Assembly: GCA_001999425.1 (NCBI GenBank) | Contig: MLHP01000017.1 | Location: 41,156-105,155 of the forward strand | Direction: 5' to 3' | DNA: 64,000 nucleotides | Source: Rodentibacter genomosp. 2 | GTDB lineage: Bacteria; Pseudomonadota; Gammaproteobacteria; Enterobacterales; Pasteurellaceae | Shown: one piece after another, positions 9,773 through 21,081 of the stretch | Layout: each line of letters begins with the position of its first letter | How positions within the stretch are numbered: position 1 is the stretch's first letter | The notes under the pieces: model-generated | Database searches by the model: none | What the model saw: only the letters and a program-made list of their open reading frames with translations | What the model was told of the DNA's origin: nothing | Translations under genes and position numbers: made by a program

Positions 9773-10200
9773 TGATTATTCTCTAATAGCTTCTTAATTT
9801 CTTGCTTCAACATATCGTCAATCAAGAAAAAATACCCTTGTTTAACATGTCCATTCTTATCAAATACCGACTTATCATCTTTTCTAATATTTAGATGAAT
9901 AGCTTCTTTATGAATTGAGTTTATTTCGTAATATTCTATAGGAAGTCGTTTTCCATTAATGCCCCATTGAAGATTATCTGGATAAGGATTACTTGCTTTT
10001 TTAGCTTTTCCAATAACTTGACTAATACCAACAATATATCCATCTGTATAGTGAATGACTTCATCTCCTATATTGGCATCAAATAAAGAATCCCAATGTG
10101 GAACTTTATTTCCTTGCTTATTTTTTTCTGGAGCCCATATAATTTTATTTTGTGCATATCCTTTTTTAGTACTTTGATTTACCCACCAATATTTTTTCAT
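9760..10200 (-). CDS. Orphan EVE/PUA-like domain protein
   Basis: This 146-residue protein starts MKKYWWVNQSTKKGYAQNKI. It has the features of EVE-like (PUA superfamily) domains found in modification-dependent restriction systems: an N-terminal YWWVNQ strand, WAP and W residues that could line a base pocket, and a GDEVIHYTDGYIVGI segment. It is a single domain with no nuclease or ATPase nearby. Composition is more AT-rich than neighbouring genes, and it separates aspS from the MazG-like gene, suggesting acquisition. Family is inferred; function is unknown. Confidence 0.65.
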   Translation of the reverse strand: MKKYWWVNQSTKKGYAQNKIIWAPEKNKQGNKVPHWDSLFDANIGDEVIHYTDGYIVGISQVIGKAKKASNPYPDNLQWGINGKRLPIEYYEINSIHKEAIHLNIRKDDKSVFDKNGHVKQGYFFLIDDMLKQEIKKLLENNHKAL

Positions 10201-10220
10201 TTTATACCCCTTTACAAAAT

Positions 10221-10250
10221 TGAGCTTATCCTAAATTGAGGATAAGCTCA
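10221..10250 (-). terminator. Terminator after aspS
   Basis: TGAGCTTATCCT and AGGATAAGCTCA form a perfect 12-pair stem around a 6-base loop between the aspS stop and the EVE-like gene. The T run on the minus strand (AATTTTGT) is short. Confidence 0.65.
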
Positions 10251-10260
10251 GGTTAGATGC

Positions 10261-12030
10261 CTACTCTATTTTTGCCGTAACACTAATTGCCAGCTCATTC
10301 AACGCTTGCGGGTTGGAATAGCTTGGTGCTTCCGTCATCAAACACGCCGCAGCAGTGGTTTTCGGGAAAGCAATCACGTCTCGGATATTTTCCGTGCCGG
10401 TAAGCAACATCGCTAAGCGATCTAAACCGAAAGCAAGACCGGCGTGTGGTGGTGTACCAAATTTTAAAGCATCAAGTAGGAAACCGAATTTTTTTTGCTG
10501 CTCCTGTTCGTTAATACCAAGAATGCGGAATACTGTTTGTTGCATTTTCGGATCGAAAATCCGCACAGAACCACCGCCCACTTCGTAACCGTTAATCACC
10601 ATATCATAGGCATTAGCAACGGCATTAGTCGGATTAGCTTCCAATTCTTCCGGTGTAAAATCACGCGGTGAAGTGAACGGGTGATGCATTGCAGCAAGAT
10701 TGCCTTCTTCGTCACGTTCAAACATTGGGAAATCAATGACCCAAAGCGGTTGCCATTCGTCTAAACGGGTTAAACCGAGATCACGCCCGAGTTTCAAACG
10801 TAATGCCCCCATTGCATCAGAGGTAATATTCCACTTACCCGCGCCAAAGAATAAAATATCGCCGGTTTTTGCCCCCACTTTGGCAAACAAGGCTTTTAGC
10901 ACGTCTTCATTTAAAAACTTAGCGATCGGGCTTTGTACGCCGTCAAGACCGGTATTCACATCGTTCACTTTTAACCACGCCAAGCCTTTTGCGCCATAAA
11001 TACCGACAAATTGAGTATATTCGTCAATTTGCTTACGTGTCATTTCATTGCCGTTCGGTACACGAATCACGGCAACACGGCCATTCGGATCATTTGCTGG
11101 ACCTTGGAATACTTTGAAATCCACATCTTTAACAATCTCCGCAACATCGACCAACTCTAGCGGATTACGTAAATCCGGTTTATCGGAACCAAAACGACTC
11201 ATCGCTTCATGCCATGTCATGATCGGGAATTTGCCAAGATCAACATTGAGAATATGTTTCCATAAACCGTGGATCATATTTTCCATAATTTCACGTACTT
11301 CCGGCGCAGTTAAGAAGGAGGTTTCCACATCGATTTGGGTAAATTCCGGCTGGCGGTCCGCGCGTAAATCTTCGTCACGGAAGCATTTGACGATTTGGTA
11401 ATAACGATCAAAACCCGACATCATCAACAACTGCTTGAATAATTGCGGTGACTGTGGCAACGCATAAAATTTGCCTTTATGTACACGGCTCGGCACAAGA
11501 TAATCCCGCGCGCCTTCCGGCGTGGCTTTGGTGAGCATTGGGGTTTCAATATCAAGGAAGCCGTTATCGTCCATAAAGCGGCGCACAAAACTGGTTATTT
11601 TGGCACGGGTTTTCAAGCGCTCCGCCATTTCCGGACGGCGTAAATCTAAATAACGGTATTTTAAACGTTGCTCTTCGGTGTTATTTTGGTTGAAATCGAG
11701 CGGTAATACGTCGGAAGCATTATAAATTTTAAGTTCTTTAGCAAGCACTTCTACTTCGCCCGTTGCCATATTTTGATTAATTTGATTGTCCGGGCGAGGG
11801 ATGACTTCCCCTTTGATTTGAATACAAAACTCATTACGCAACGTACTTGCGGCAGTCAGGGCATCTTGAAATTTCGGATCAAAATAGACTTGCACGATCC
11901 CTTCGCGATCTCTCATATCAATAAAAATCAAACCGCCTAAATCACGACGACGATGAACCCAACCACTTAATATCACTTCTTGTCCGACATGGCTACGGTT
12001 TAGAGAACCGCAATAATGTGTACGCATCAT
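10261..12030 (-). CDS. aspS: Aspartyl-tRNA synthetase
   Basis: This 589-residue class II synthetase has an N-terminal OB anticodon-binding domain ([20 protein letters not shown]), motif 2 ([19 protein letters not shown]) and motif 3 ([15 protein letters not shown]). The bacterial GAD insertion domain lies between motifs 2 and 3. Two adjacent ATG codons occur; the second (12027) aligns with the E. coli start and either is plausible behind AAGGA. It is divergent from cmoA. Confidence 0.97.
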   Translation of the reverse strand: MMRTHYCGSLNRSHVGQEVILSGWVHRRRDLGGLIFIDMRDREGIVQVYFDPKFQDALTAASTLRNEFCIQIKGEVIPRPDNQINQNMATGEVEVLAKELKIYNASDVLPLDFNQNNTEEQRLKYRYLDLRRPEMAERLKTRAKITSFVRRFMDDNGFLDIETPMLTKATPEGARDYLVPSRVHKGKFYALPQSPQLFKQLLMMSGFDRYYQIVKCFRDEDLRADRQPEFTQIDVETSFLTAPEVREIMENMIHGLWKHILNVDLGKFPIMTWHEAMSRFGSDKPDLRNPLELVDVAEIVKDVDFKVFQGPANDPNGRVAVIRVPNGNEMTRKQIDEYTQFVGIYGAKGLAWLKVNDVNTGLDGVQSPIAKFLNEDVLKALFAKVGAKTGDILFFGAGKWNITSDAMGALRLKLGRDLGLTRLDEWQPLWVIDFPMFERDEEGNLAAMHHPFTSPRDFTPEELEANPTNAVANAYDMVINGYEVGGGSVRIFDPKMQQTVFRILGINEQEQQKKFGFLLDALKFGTPPHAGLAFGLDRLAMLLTGTENIRDVIAFPKTTAAACLMTEAPSYSNPQALNELAISVTAKIE

Positions 12031-12140
12031 TTTTTATATTCCTTTTATATTCTGAAATTAACGGATTGATTATACGGAAATTGATGTTGCTTTTAAATTG
12101 GAAACGGAAATTTATTTGCGCCTGACAAAACTTTCTCTAA

Positions 12141-12899
<759 letters not shown>

Positions 12900-12905
12900 T
12901 GAAAT

Positions 12906-12950
12906 AAAAAAGCGCTCAATTTTACATAGGTTTTAAAATGAGCGCTTTTT
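12906..12950. terminator. Bidirectional terminator between cmoA and glpT
   Basis: AAAAAGCGCTCA and TGAGCGCTTTTT form a 12-pair stem with a loop of about 20 bases. A/T tails on both sides suit two convergent genes. Confidence 0.8.
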
Positions 12951-12966
12951 GTAGAAAAACTAAGAA

Positions 12967-14298
12967 TTAGTTCGATACATTTGGTTTATGAAATAAGGTG
13001 AATGCAATAAAGATGAATCCTAAGAAACAAGACACAATCAGTGCATAAAAACCACCGTCCCATCCAAACAAATCAACCAGTTTACCCATTACATAGCCTG
13101 CACTTGCAGATCCTAATAAATAACCAAACAAACCGGTTAAACCTGTTGCCGTACCTGTTGCGATACGCGGAACGAGATCGGCAGCCTGTAACCCAATCAT
13201 CATCACCGGTCCATAAATTAAGAAACCAATTGCAACAAGACAAATATTATCAACTAACGGGTTACCCGCTGGGTTTTTCCAATAAACAATAATTGCGATT
13301 AACACGCCAATTAAAAATAATAACATTGGTGGCGCTCGGTGTCCTTTGAAGACTTTATCACTTAAATAACCACTGGCTAACATACCGAAAATACCCGCAT
13401 ATTCATATAAGAAATATGCCCAACTCTGCTTATCCACAGAAAAATGTTTCACTTCTTTTAAGTATGTTGGTGCCCAGTCAATAATGCCGTAACGAATGAA
13501 ATACACAAAAACGTTCGCAATGGCGATTGACCATAAAAACTTGTTATTGATGATATATTTTTTGAAAATGTCTTTAGAAGAAAGCGTATGCGCAGACTCA
13601 ACATGCTGCACGATTTTTTCGCCTTTCCATTCATCAACCGGTGGTAATCCTTTAGACTCCGGCGTGTCATGCATTAGCCCAAACATAATAAAAGCTAACA
13701 CTATGGCAATTAATGCAGGCAAATAAAATAATGATTGCCACGTGCCGAAAACGGCTAAACCAAGAATCGCCAACGGTCCAATTAAACCACCGCCCAAATT
13801 GTGAGATATATTCCACCAACTCCACCAAACTCCACGTTCAGACACAGAGAACCAGTTAGTCATAGTTTTTGCACCCGGTGGATATCCCATCCCCTGAAAC
13901 CAACCATTTAAGGCTGCTAAAATGATCATTAGCGGAATGGAGGCCAACACTGCCGGCACTAAACCAAAAATCAGACTCACCACCGCAGAACCAAGTAAAC
14001 CAATAGTTATAAAATATTTTGGATTACTCCGGTCAGATACATTCCCCATAATGAACTTACTAAAACCATAAGCAAGAGATAATGCAACACCTACAGTACC
14101 TAAGTCAGCCTTAGTAAAACCATATTCATCAATTAAATAAGGAATTGCGAGAGAAAAGTTTTTGCGAATCAGATAATACGCAGCATAACCAATGAACACC
14201 CCCGCAAAAACTTGCCAACGTAATTTTTTATATTCAGAATCGGTTCTAGAACGATCAATTCGTGGAGCCGGTGGAGAGGCTTTTAAAAAAGAAAACAT
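12967..14298 (-). CDS. glpT: GlpT, glycerol-3-phosphate:phosphate antiporter
   Basis: This 443-residue major facilitator has about 12 membrane segments and follows E. coli GlpT closely (YAAYYLIRKNF, GYGFSK-type loop, NVFVYFIRYGIIDWAPTYLK, GPVMMIGLQA). The conserved RK pair and MGNVSDRSNP loop of organophosphate antiporters are present. It exchanges periplasmic glycerol-3-phosphate for internal phosphate. UhpT/UhpC-type substrates are less likely given the closer match to GlpT. The 271-base upstream gap shows no firm operator. Confidence 0.9.
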   Translation of the reverse strand: MFSFLKASPPAPRIDRSRTDSEYKKLRWQVFAGVFIGYAAYYLIRKNFSLAIPYLIDEYGFTKADLGTVGVALSLAYGFSKFIMGNVSDRSNPKYFITIGLLGSAVVSLIFGLVPAVLASIPLMIILAALNGWFQGMGYPPGAKTMTNWFSVSERGVWWSWWNISHNLGGGLIGPLAILGLAVFGTWQSLFYLPALIAIVLAFIMFGLMHDTPESKGLPPVDEWKGEKIVQHVESAHTLSSKDIFKKYIINNKFLWSIAIANVFVYFIRYGIIDWAPTYLKEVKHFSVDKQSWAYFLYEYAGIFGMLASGYLSDKVFKGHRAPPMLLFLIGVLIAIIVYWKNPAGNPLVDNICLVAIGFLIYGPVMMIGLQAADLVPRIATGTATGLTGLFGYLLGSASAGYVMGKLVDLFGWDGGFYALIVSCFLGFIFIAFTLFHKPNVSN

Positions 14299-14569
14299 AC
14301 AAACCCCTTATAGGTAAGATTTAAACACACTGATTGAAACAAAAGATTTGTGTTTTGCTACTAACACATCTGCAATGAACATCAGCACAAAATAGGCGGC
14401 AGAGTGTAGCATTTGTACTGTTTAACTATTTTGTTTTAAATCAAATAATGTCACTTTTTATCTCAATAATTTAAAAAGATAATTCTTTATTAATCGCTTT
14501 TACTGATTTATAGCTCAATTTATGACATAATCAGCCCATTTGTTTCCCTGTTCAAAAAGGATTAAACCC

Positions 14570-14977
14570 ATGCGAATTTTACACACTATGTTACGAGTAG
14601 GTGATTTAGAACGCTCAATTAAGTTTTATCAAAATGTATTAGGAATGCGTTTATTGCGTACCAGTGAAAATCCCGAATATAAATATTCCTTAGCATTTCT
14701 AGGCTATGACGATGAAGATAAATCTTCGGTTATTGAGCTAACTTATAATTGGGGAGTTACGGAATATGAACTTGGTACGGCATACGGACATATTGCGATT
14801 GGTGCGGATGATATCTATGCAACCTGCGAATCCGTACGTTCAAACGGCGGTAAAGTCACCCGTGAACCCGGTCCGGTAAAAGGCGGTAGCACGGTAATTG
14901 CCTTCGTTGAAGATCCTGATGGTTACAAAATTGAATTTATTGAAAATAAAAACGCAAAAGCCGGACTGGGTAATTAA
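14570..14977 (+). CDS. gloA: Glyoxalase I (lactoylglutathione lyase)
   Basis: From the ATG at 14570 (AAAGG ribosome site) the product is 135 residues, the E. coli GloA length, starting [20 protein letters not shown]. The metal ligands are visible: His5, Glu in [10 protein letters not shown], His in YGHIAIG and Glu in YKIEFIE. It isomerises the methylglyoxal-glutathione hemithioacetal to lactoylglutathione. An earlier in-frame ATG at 14540 adds residues with no family match. rnt follows. Confidence 0.97.
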   Translation: MRILHTMLRVGDLERSIKFYQNVLGMRLLRTSENPEYKYSLAFLGYDDEDKSSVIELTYNWGVTEYELGTAYGHIAIGADDIYATCESVRSNGGKVTREPGPVKGGSTVIAFVEDPDGYKIEFIENKNAKAGLGN

Positions 14978-15051
14978 AAAGTGCGGTCATTTTCTACAAT
15001 GTTTTAATAACGTAGGTTCACCTGCGTTATTTTATTTTTTAAGGATAAATA

Positions 15052-15702
15052 ATGTCCGATTCTCCAGAAATTCCTTATCACAATCAATTAAAAAATCGTT
15101 TTCGTGGTTATTTTCCTGTCATCATTGATGTGGAAACAGCAGGTTTTGATGCCAAAAAAGATGCACTATTAGAATTAGCGGCAATTACATTAAAAATGGA
15201 TGAAAACGGCTATTTACACCCTGATCAAAAATGCCATTTTCATATTGAGCCTTTTGAAGGAGCAAATATCAATCCGGAATCATTAAAATTTAACGGCATT
15301 GATATTCATAACCCACTGCGTTGTGCCGTATCAGAGTTAGATGCAATTACCGGATTGTTTCAAATGGTTCGTCGAGGGCAAAAAGAGGCTGACTGCCAGC
15401 GTTCCATCATCGTCGCTCATAATGCGACCTTTGATCAAAGTTTCGTGATGGCGGCGGCAGAACGCACCGGTGTAAAACGCAATCCGTTTCATCCTTTCGG
15501 AATGTTTGATACGGCAAGTCTGGCAGGTTTAATGTTTGGTCAAACGGTACTAGTAAAAGCCTGTCAAGCTGCAAACATTCCTTTTGATGGAAAACAAGCC
15601 CATTCTGCTCTCTATGATACAGAACGTACTGCAGAATTATTTTGCTATATGGTAAATCATTTAAAAAATTTAGGTGGTTTTCCGCATATTGTCACACAAT
15701 AA
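15052..15702 (+). CDS. rnt: Ribonuclease T
   Basis: This 216-residue DEDDh exonuclease carries its acidic residues in [10 protein letters not shown] and [10 protein letters not shown] and the catalytic His/Asp in [16 protein letters not shown]. RNase T trims the 3' ends of tRNA and other stable RNAs. It follows gloA by 74 bases, the same order as in H. influenzae. Confidence 0.96.
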   Translation: MSDSPEIPYHNQLKNRFRGYFPVIIDVETAGFDAKKDALLELAAITLKMDENGYLHPDQKCHFHIEPFEGANINPESLKFNGIDIHNPLRCAVSELDAITGLFQMVRRGQKEADCQRSIIVAHNATFDQSFVMAAAERTGVKRNPFHPFGMFDTASLAGLMFGQTVLVKACQAANIPFDGKQAHSALYDTERTAELFCYMVNHLKNLGGFPHIVTQ

Positions 15703-15808
15703 AAAAACGGAGGAAAAAATAACCGCACTTTATTTTTTCAAAAATTAAGTTGCAATTCTTCCAATTTTACAGTAGCTTAGGGAGCAATTCTTATTTGGAG
15801 ATTTAAAA

Positions 15809-15853
15809 ATGAACATAATCCGTCGCCATCATCGCCACCATTTAACTGAATAA
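15809..15853 (+). CDS. Histidine-rich leader peptide
   Basis: The 14-codon frame reads MNIIRRHHRHHLTE, with four His codons in two pairs, behind a TTGGAGAT ribosome site. It is followed at once by a set of mutually exclusive hairpins ending in an intrinsic terminator. This is the layout of the his leader of enterics, here in front of a transporter gene. Ribosome stalling at the His codons when charged tRNA-His is scarce should permit read-through. Confidence 0.9.
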   Translation: MNIIRRHHRHHLTE

Positions 15854-15865
15854 TCTTTCAGGTTT

Positions 15866-15950
15866 TTGGTGTGCTTGGAAGATTTCTTCCGAGCAGACAG
15901 GATAATAAAAATCTTACCCCTCGGAAGGCAACTTTCGGGGGGTTATTTTA
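15866..15950 (+). promoter_or_regulatory. Histidine attenuator (1:2, 2:3 and 3:4 hairpins)
   Basis: CTTGGAAG (15874-15881) pairs with CTTCCGAG (15886-15893) as the pause hairpin. The latter can instead pair with CTCGGAAG (15920-15927) as an antiterminator. That segment is otherwise part of a 12-pair terminator (15916-15927 with 15932-15943, GCAA loop) followed by TTATTTTA. The three segments are strictly mutually exclusive, so the fold is a complete attenuator coupled to the leader peptide. Confidence 0.9.
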
Positions 15951-16039
15951 TGATTAGAGGAGTGCAAACCATCGACATTACATATTCAATAAAATTATAA
16001 CCAATTCAATTTACATATTAATTTATAAGGAAAAACACA

Positions 16040-17392
16040 ATGTTATCAAATCCCGTTGTTATCTCAATTATCGTTTTGCTGACGCTCAGCTTACTGCGTA
16101 TTAATGTCATTATCGCGCTAGTCATTGCCGCACTCACAGCCGGTTTATACGGAGGTCTTGGTTTAACTAAAACCATTGAAACCTTCACTGGTGGACTGGG
16201 CGGCGGAGCTGAAGTCGCAATGAACTACGCCATGCTCGGTGCTTTTGCTATCGCGATTTCTAAATCCGGCATTACTGATTTAATCGCCTATAAAATCATC
16301 ACAAAAATAAATAGAACACCGACAAGTAACAATCTTGCATGGTTAAAATATTTAATTTTCGGCATTTTAGTTTTATTTTCTATTTCATCCCAAAACTTGC
16401 TCCCCGTTCACATTGCCTTTATCCCAATTGTCGTACCGCCATTGCTTTCAATCTTTAATCGCTTAAACATTGACCGCCGTGCTATTGCTTGTGTACTCAC
16501 TTTTGGTTTAACCGCGACTTATATGTTGCTACCGGTGGGGTTCGGTAAAATTTTTATTGAAAGTATCTTGGTAAAAAATATCAATCTAGCAGGGGCGAAT
16601 CTTGGCTTGCAAACGGATGTCGCCCAAGTTTCTCTTGCAATGTTACTGCCGGTAATCGGTATGATCTTAGGTTTATTAACCGCCGTATTTATCACTTATC
16701 GCAAACCTCGTACATACAACGTTCTTGTAGAAGAACCAACAACAAAAGAAATTGAAACACATATTGCAAATATTAAGCCAAAACAAATTACAGCAAGCCT
16801 GATTGCGATTTTTGCAACTTTTGCCACGCAACTTGTTACCAGTTCGACAATTATTGGCGGTTTAGTCGGTTTAACAGTCTTTGCCTTATTCGGTATTTTC
16901 AAATTCAAAGAAAGTAATGATATTTTCCAGCAAGGCTTGCGTTTAATGGCAATGATCGGCTTTGTGATGATTGCCGCGTCGGGTTTTGCAAATGTAATTA
17001 ATGCCACCACAGGCGTAACAGACTTGGTGCAGAACCTAAGTAGTGGTGCCATTCAAAGTAAGGGCTTAGCTGCGTTTCTGATGTTAATTGTCGGTTTATT
17101 AATCACGATGGGAATAGGCTCGTCTTTCTCTACCGTACCGATTATAACCTCAATCTACGTACCACTTTGTCTCTCCTTTGGTTTCTCACCACTCGCAACC
17201 GTGTCAATTGTGGGCGTGGCTGCAGCACTTGGTGATGCAGGTTCTCCGGCCTCCGATTCCACCTTAGGACCGACCTCAGGATTGAATATAGATGGTAAAC
17301 ACGATCACATTTGGGATTCTGTTGTGCCAACGTTCATTCACTACAATATTCCATTGTTAGTATTCGGTTGGATTGCAGCAATGTATCTTTAA
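16040..17392 (+). CDS. YuiF-type transporter, predicted histidine permease
   Basis: This 450-residue membrane protein has about 12 hydrophobic segments and belongs to the NhaC-like Na+/H+ antiporter family (GDAGSPASDSTLGPTSGLN near the C-terminus). H. influenzae has a homologue next to rnt. The upstream His leader and attenuator tie expression to histidine supply, and YuiF homologues elsewhere are predicted histidine transporters for the same reason. Substrate is inferred from regulation. A terminator follows the stop at once. Confidence 0.85.
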   Translation: MLSNPVVISIIVLLTLSLLRINVIIALVIAALTAGLYGGLGLTKTIETFTGGLGGGAEVAMNYAMLGAFAIAISKSGITDLIAYKIITKINRTPTSNNLAWLKYLIFGILVLFSISSQNLLPVHIAFIPIVVPPLLSIFNRLNIDRRAIACVLTFGLTATYMLLPVGFGKIFIESILVKNINLAGANLGLQTDVAQVSLAMLLPVIGMILGLLTAVFITYRKPRTYNVLVEEPTTKEIETHIANIKPKQITASLIAIFATFATQLVTSSTIIGGLVGLTVFALFGIFKFKESNDIFQQGLRLMAMIGFVMIAASGFANVINATTGVTDLVQNLSSGAIQSKGLAAFLMLIVGLLITMGIGSSFSTVPIITSIYVPLCLSFGFSPLATVSIVGVAAALGDAGSPASDSTLGPTSGLNIDGKHDHIWDSVVPTFIHYNIPLLVFGWIAAMYL

Positions 17393-17400
17393 CGATTATA

Positions 17401-17424
17401 ATCCCCCTAATCGGGGGATTTTTT
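17401..17424 (+). terminator. Terminator of yuiF abutting the priC start
   Basis: ATCCCCC and GGGGGAT form a 7-pair stem with a 5-base loop, followed by TTTTTT. The next base begins the priC ATG, so the G-rich arm is also the only purine-rich sequence at ribosome-binding distance. Confidence 0.85.
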
Positions 17425-18009
17425 ATGCTCATTCAACAACTCATTGAAAAGCTGGAACAAAAGGTTCAACAGCTTTATCAAATTCATTCAACCCAACTTG
17501 AAGAAAAAATATTCACGAAATTTGACCGCACTTTATTCAGTGAAAACGGGCAAACCCTGTCGTTTTATTTTGCTGAAATTAACCAAACGCTGATAAGAAT
17601 AAAATCGCTTAATTCTAATGATGTAAATCATTACCGCTTTATGACAGAACATTTGTTCAAGCAATGTAACGCATTGTCCGAAACGCTAAATCGAAAAAAT
17701 ACGGTTTTTACTCGACAAAAACGGCAACCAAATCCGGCTGTAAAAAAAGCACAGCATAGTATCCATAAATTGCCTCCTCGCGAACGTTTAGAGAAATACT
17801 ACGAAGCACTTGAACAACTGAATAATTTGTATCAACAGTATCGAGATTCCGCTCACACAAAAAATGATCCTATTGAACAAAAAAGAATGGAAGAGCTAGC
17901 CAATAGTTATAAATGCCGTCGTCAAAAATGCCAAGAAGCAATTGATTTATTAGAAGAATATTTAAGCTTTAAAGACGAACAAAAAAGTAACAATAAAACA
18001 GATAAATAG
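17425..18009 (+). CDS. priC: PriC, primosomal replication protein N''
   Basis: From the ATG at 17425 the product is 194 residues, helical and highly charged, starting MLIQQLIEKLEQKVQQLYQI. It has the FDRTLF segment matching FDRHLF of E. coli PriC and the C-terminal coiled-coil pattern of the family. PriC restarts stalled forks by loading DnaB through PriA/Rep or directly. The start lies immediately after the yuiF terminator. Family assignment is good but sequence conservation is modest. Confidence 0.78.
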   Translation: MLIQQLIEKLEQKVQQLYQIHSTQLEEKIFTKFDRTLFSENGQTLSFYFAEINQTLIRIKSLNSNDVNHYRFMTEHLFKQCNALSETLNRKNTVFTRQKRQPNPAVKKAQHSIHKLPPRERLEKYYEALEQLNNLYQQYRDSAHTKNDPIEQKRMEELANSYKCRRQKCQEAIDLLEEYLSFKDEQKSNNKTDK

Positions 18010-18016
18010 CAAAGAA

Positions 18017-18050
18017 AAATCCCTTAACCAAAAGGTTAAGGGATTTCTTG
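18017..18050 (+). terminator. Terminator after priC
   Basis: AAATCCCTTAACC and GGTTAAGGGATTT form a perfect 13-pair stem with an AAAA loop, followed by CTTG. It also lies downstream of the convergent tRNA-Ser. Confidence 0.85.
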
Positions 18051-18057
18051 AATTTGA

Positions 18058-18147
18058 TGGCGGAGGAAGTGAGATTCGAACTCACGGAGGGCGTAAACCC
18101 TCGCCGGTTTTCAAGACCGGTGCCTTCAACCACTCGACCATTCCTCC
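18058..18147 (-). tRNA. tRNA-Ser (anticodon TGA)
   Basis: The 90-base minus-strand gene starts GGAGGAATGGTCGAGTGG and ends TTCCTCCGCCA with encoded CCA. The anticodon loop CTTGAAA gives TGA. A long variable arm (GAGGGTTTACGCCCTC) is typical of serine tRNA, and the T arm GTGAG-TTCGAAT-CTCAC is intact. Confidence 0.97.
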
Positions 18148-18252
18148 GTGATTTAAGCGGGGGAGATAATACGTTTTTTCCCTAATCTCGTCAAGAATAA
18201 AAAGACATCTTTTTCTTGAGTGCTTAATTTTAGTTCAATTTTAAACGCAAAA

Positions 18253-18276
18253 AAATTGGTACTTTCGTACCAATTT
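18253..18276 (-). terminator. Terminator after rne
   Basis: On the minus strand AAATTGGTAC and GTACCAATTT pair around a GAAA tetraloop and run into TTTTTTTG. It lies 10 bases beyond the rne stop. Confidence 0.88.
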
Positions 18277-18285
18277 AATTTTTAT

Positions 18286-21081
18286 CTATTCCGCTTTTGC
18301 ATGAGTTGGCTCGGAATATACATGACTAATCGCACTATGATGCCCCGCAGCCCCCTTTCCGTAGAAGTAGTAACGCGATTCCGACCATTCCACAATCGGG
18401 AAAGGCTCGGCTATTTCTTCGTCGGCCTTTGCAAGCGTCATGTCTGCCTTAGTGTGAGTAACTGAAGAAATCGTGCCTAAACGACCTGAAAATTCATAAG
18501 TGCGGTCAAATTTAGCCAAATTTTCGACTTCAGCAGCCTCATTGGAAGCCACTTCATCTTGCTCTTGCACTTTCTCCGCATTCAGGCGCTCCAATGACTC
18601 CTGTACTTTTTTCTGTACCGATTCATTTGCCGGTTGCGTAATAAAATCCAAAGCAGGTTTTACTTCTACTGAAGTATTTTCAATCACAATACCGGTTGCT
18701 GGCGTGATAAATCCTTTCTTCGTTTTTTCTTGCTCAAGCAATTCATCAACAGATAAGAAATTATTTTCTTTTGTCGCATTCAATGTCGAATAATCAACCC
18801 ACACTTTCCCACTTGCCAATTCAGGAGAAAATACAGCGAAGGACAGCGGCATTGGCGACTTATGCTCTTGACGGCGACGACGTTGATGATTTACGCGCAA
18901 ATGACGTGGCGTACGACGCTGACGATTTTGTTTCTCTTCAACCTCCATTACCTGGGTAACTTCAGCTGGTGTTGTTTCTACCGTTTCCTCAACAATTTCA
19001 ATGTTCGACACAGGTGCTGGCGGTTCATTAACCATATGCTCATCAATGCGTACACGTTTCTGTAAATCACGGCGTTGACGACGTTGTTGCGCCGGCTGCT
19101 CTGTTTTATCAGCTTTATTATCAGAATGATCGGAAACAAGCGTAGAATTGACCGCACTTTCAGTTGGATTTTCATTTGCAGCGGAATTACGACGTAAGCG
19201 ACGTTGATTACGCTCACGCGTAGAAGGAGAAGGTGCATTTTCCTGCTCCATTTTCTCTACAACATTCTCTGATTTAGAACGATGCGGCACATTACGGCGA
19301 TCTTGAGAACGACGTTGGTGACGATTGCTATTACGATTGTGTTTTGGTTTTTCCTCAACAACCGGTTCAGGATTAAATAATGCTTTAATTTTTGCAATAA
19401 TTTTTGCCAATAACGACAATTCGTTCGATTTACGTTCTAGCGGTGTCGGTGCGGCTTCGGAAATAGAAAGTGAAAGTGCCGCACTTTCTACTGCCGGTTG
19501 CTCAGAAACAACTGTCGCTTCAGTATTTCGTGAAACAGATGGTTCATCAGCAACATCATCCTGTGCACAATGGATTTTTGCTAAATTATAACTGAGCTCA
19601 TTAAGCTCTTCTCCTTCACGCATACGGAATACGCTAAAATTCGGAGTTTCCATGGATTCATTTGGAACAACTATCACATCAACATCATGACGTTTCTCAA
19701 TACTACTGATTGCTTTACGTTTTTCATTTAATAGATAAGAGGCAATTTGTACCGGTACAATGGTATGAACCTGCTTGGTATTTTCTTTCAGTGCCTCTTC
19801 TTCAATTAAGCGCAAAATTGATAAAGAAAGGGATTCATTATCACGCACTTTGCCCGTTCCTTGACAACGCGGACAAATATGGTGGGAAGATTCGCCAAGT
19901 GACGGGCTCAAACGCTGACGAGACATTTCCAACAAGCCAAAACGTGAAATACGGCTAATTTGAATACGGGCACGATCTTGGCGTACCGCATCACGAATTC
20001 GGTTTTCTACTTCTCGTTGATGACGGATTGGCGTCATATCAATAAAGTCGATAACCACTAATCCGCCTAAATCGCGTAAACGTAGTTGGCGTGCAATTTC
20101 ATCTGCGGCCTCAAGGTTTGTATTCAGTGCGGTTTCTTCAATATCGCCGCCACGGGTTGAACGCGCAGAGTTAATATCAATCGCAGTTAAGGCTTCCGTT
20201 ACATCAATCACGATTGAACCGCCTGACGGCAAACGGACTTCGCGTTGAAAGGCTGATTCAATTTGAGATTCAATTTGATAATGACTGAAGAGAGGAACTT
20301 CGCCTTGATATAATTTCACACGGTTCACAAAATCCGGACGAACCAACTTGATATGCGCTTTCGCCTTTTCAAAGATCTTCGGACTATCAATTAAAATTTC
20401 ACCGATATCACGACGTAAATAATCACGAATTGCACGTACTATCACATCACTTTCTTGATGAATTAAAAATGGTGCCGGACGGCTTTGCGAAGCTTGTTTA
20501 ATCGCTTCCCAGTGATGTAACAGCACTTTTAAGTCCCATTGTAATTCTTCCGGCGATTTACCTACGCCCGCAGTACGAACGATGAGGCCCACTCCTTCCG
20601 GCACATCTAATGAACTTAGTGCTTCTTTTAATTCTACGCGTTCATCGCCTTCAATACGGCGAGAAATCCCACCCGCACGCGGGTTATTCGGCATAATCAC
20701 CAAATAACTGCCGGCAAGAGAAACAAAGGTTGTCAGCGCAGCACCTTTATTACCGCGCTCTTCTTTATTTACTTGAACAATAACTTCTTGTCCTTCGCTC
20801 AAAATATCACGAATATTAGGACGCCCTTGGAATACGTAATCTGCCGGGAAATATTCTCGTGCAATCTCTTTTAAAGGTAAAAAACCATGGCGTTCCGCAC
20901 CATAATCCACAAAAGCCGCTTCAAGGCTTGGTTCTACTCGGGTAATTTTTCCTTTGTAGATATTGGCTTTTTTTTGTTCATGTCCCGGACTTTCAATATC
21001 CAAGTCAAAAAGGCGTTGTCCGTCAACAAGCGCCACACGCAACTCTTCTTTTTGAGTCGCATTGATTAACATTCTTTTCAT
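18286..21081 (-). CDS. rne: Ribonuclease E
   Basis: From the ATG at 21081 the product is 931 residues and starts [20 protein letters not shown], identical in pattern to E. coli RNase E. The S1 domain, the catalytic DNase I-like region and the Zn-link CPRCQGTG (near residue 404) are present. The long C-terminal half is Arg/Glu-rich and disordered (arginine-rich RRQRRR stretches), and the end ([14 protein letters not shown]) resembles the PNPase-binding microdomain, so a degradosome scaffold is likely. A long leader precedes it. Confidence 0.97.
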   Translation of the reverse strand: MKRMLINATQKEELRVALVDGQRLFDLDIESPGHEQKKANIYKGKITRVEPSLEAAFVDYGAERHGFLPLKEIAREYFPADYVFQGRPNIRDILSEGQEVIVQVNKEERGNKGAALTTFVSLAGSYLVIMPNNPRAGGISRRIEGDERVELKEALSSLDVPEGVGLIVRTAGVGKSPEELQWDLKVLLHHWEAIKQASQSRPAPFLIHQESDVIVRAIRDYLRRDIGEILIDSPKIFEKAKAHIKLVRPDFVNRVKLYQGEVPLFSHYQIESQIESAFQREVRLPSGGSIVIDVTEALTAIDINSARSTRGGDIEETALNTNLEAADEIARQLRLRDLGGLVVIDFIDMTPIRHQREVENRIRDAVRQDRARIQISRISRFGLLEMSRQRLSPSLGESSHHICPRCQGTGKVRDNESLSLSILRLIEEEALKENTKQVHTIVPVQIASYLLNEKRKAISSIEKRHDVDVIVVPNESMETPNFSVFRMREGEELNELSYNLAKIHCAQDDVADEPSVSRNTEATVVSEQPAVESAALSLSISEAAPTPLERKSNELSLLAKIIAKIKALFNPEPVVEEKPKHNRNSNRHQRRSQDRRNVPHRSKSENVVEKMEQENAPSPSTRERNQRRLRRNSAANENPTESAVNSTLVSDHSDNKADKTEQPAQQRRQRRDLQKRVRIDEHMVNEPPAPVSNIEIVEETVETTPAEVTQVMEVEEKQNRQRRTPRHLRVNHQRRRRQEHKSPMPLSFAVFSPELASGKVWVDYSTLNATKENNFLSVDELLEQEKTKKGFITPATGIVIENTSVEVKPALDFITQPANESVQKKVQESLERLNAEKVQEQDEVASNEAAEVENLAKFDRTYEFSGRLGTISSVTHTKADMTLAKADEEIAEPFPIVEWSESRYYFYGKGAAGHHSAISHVYSEPTHAKAE

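Noticed and set aside
14348..14370. TGTGT/ACACA inverted repeat upstream of glpT resembling a CRP site
   Set aside because: The spacing between the arms is 10 bases rather than 6, so it does not fit CRP; no other activator site was convincing.
18862..19238. Overlapping frames inside the rne C-terminal region
   Set aside because: They arise from the Arg-rich low-complexity coding sequence of RNase E and have no start signals.
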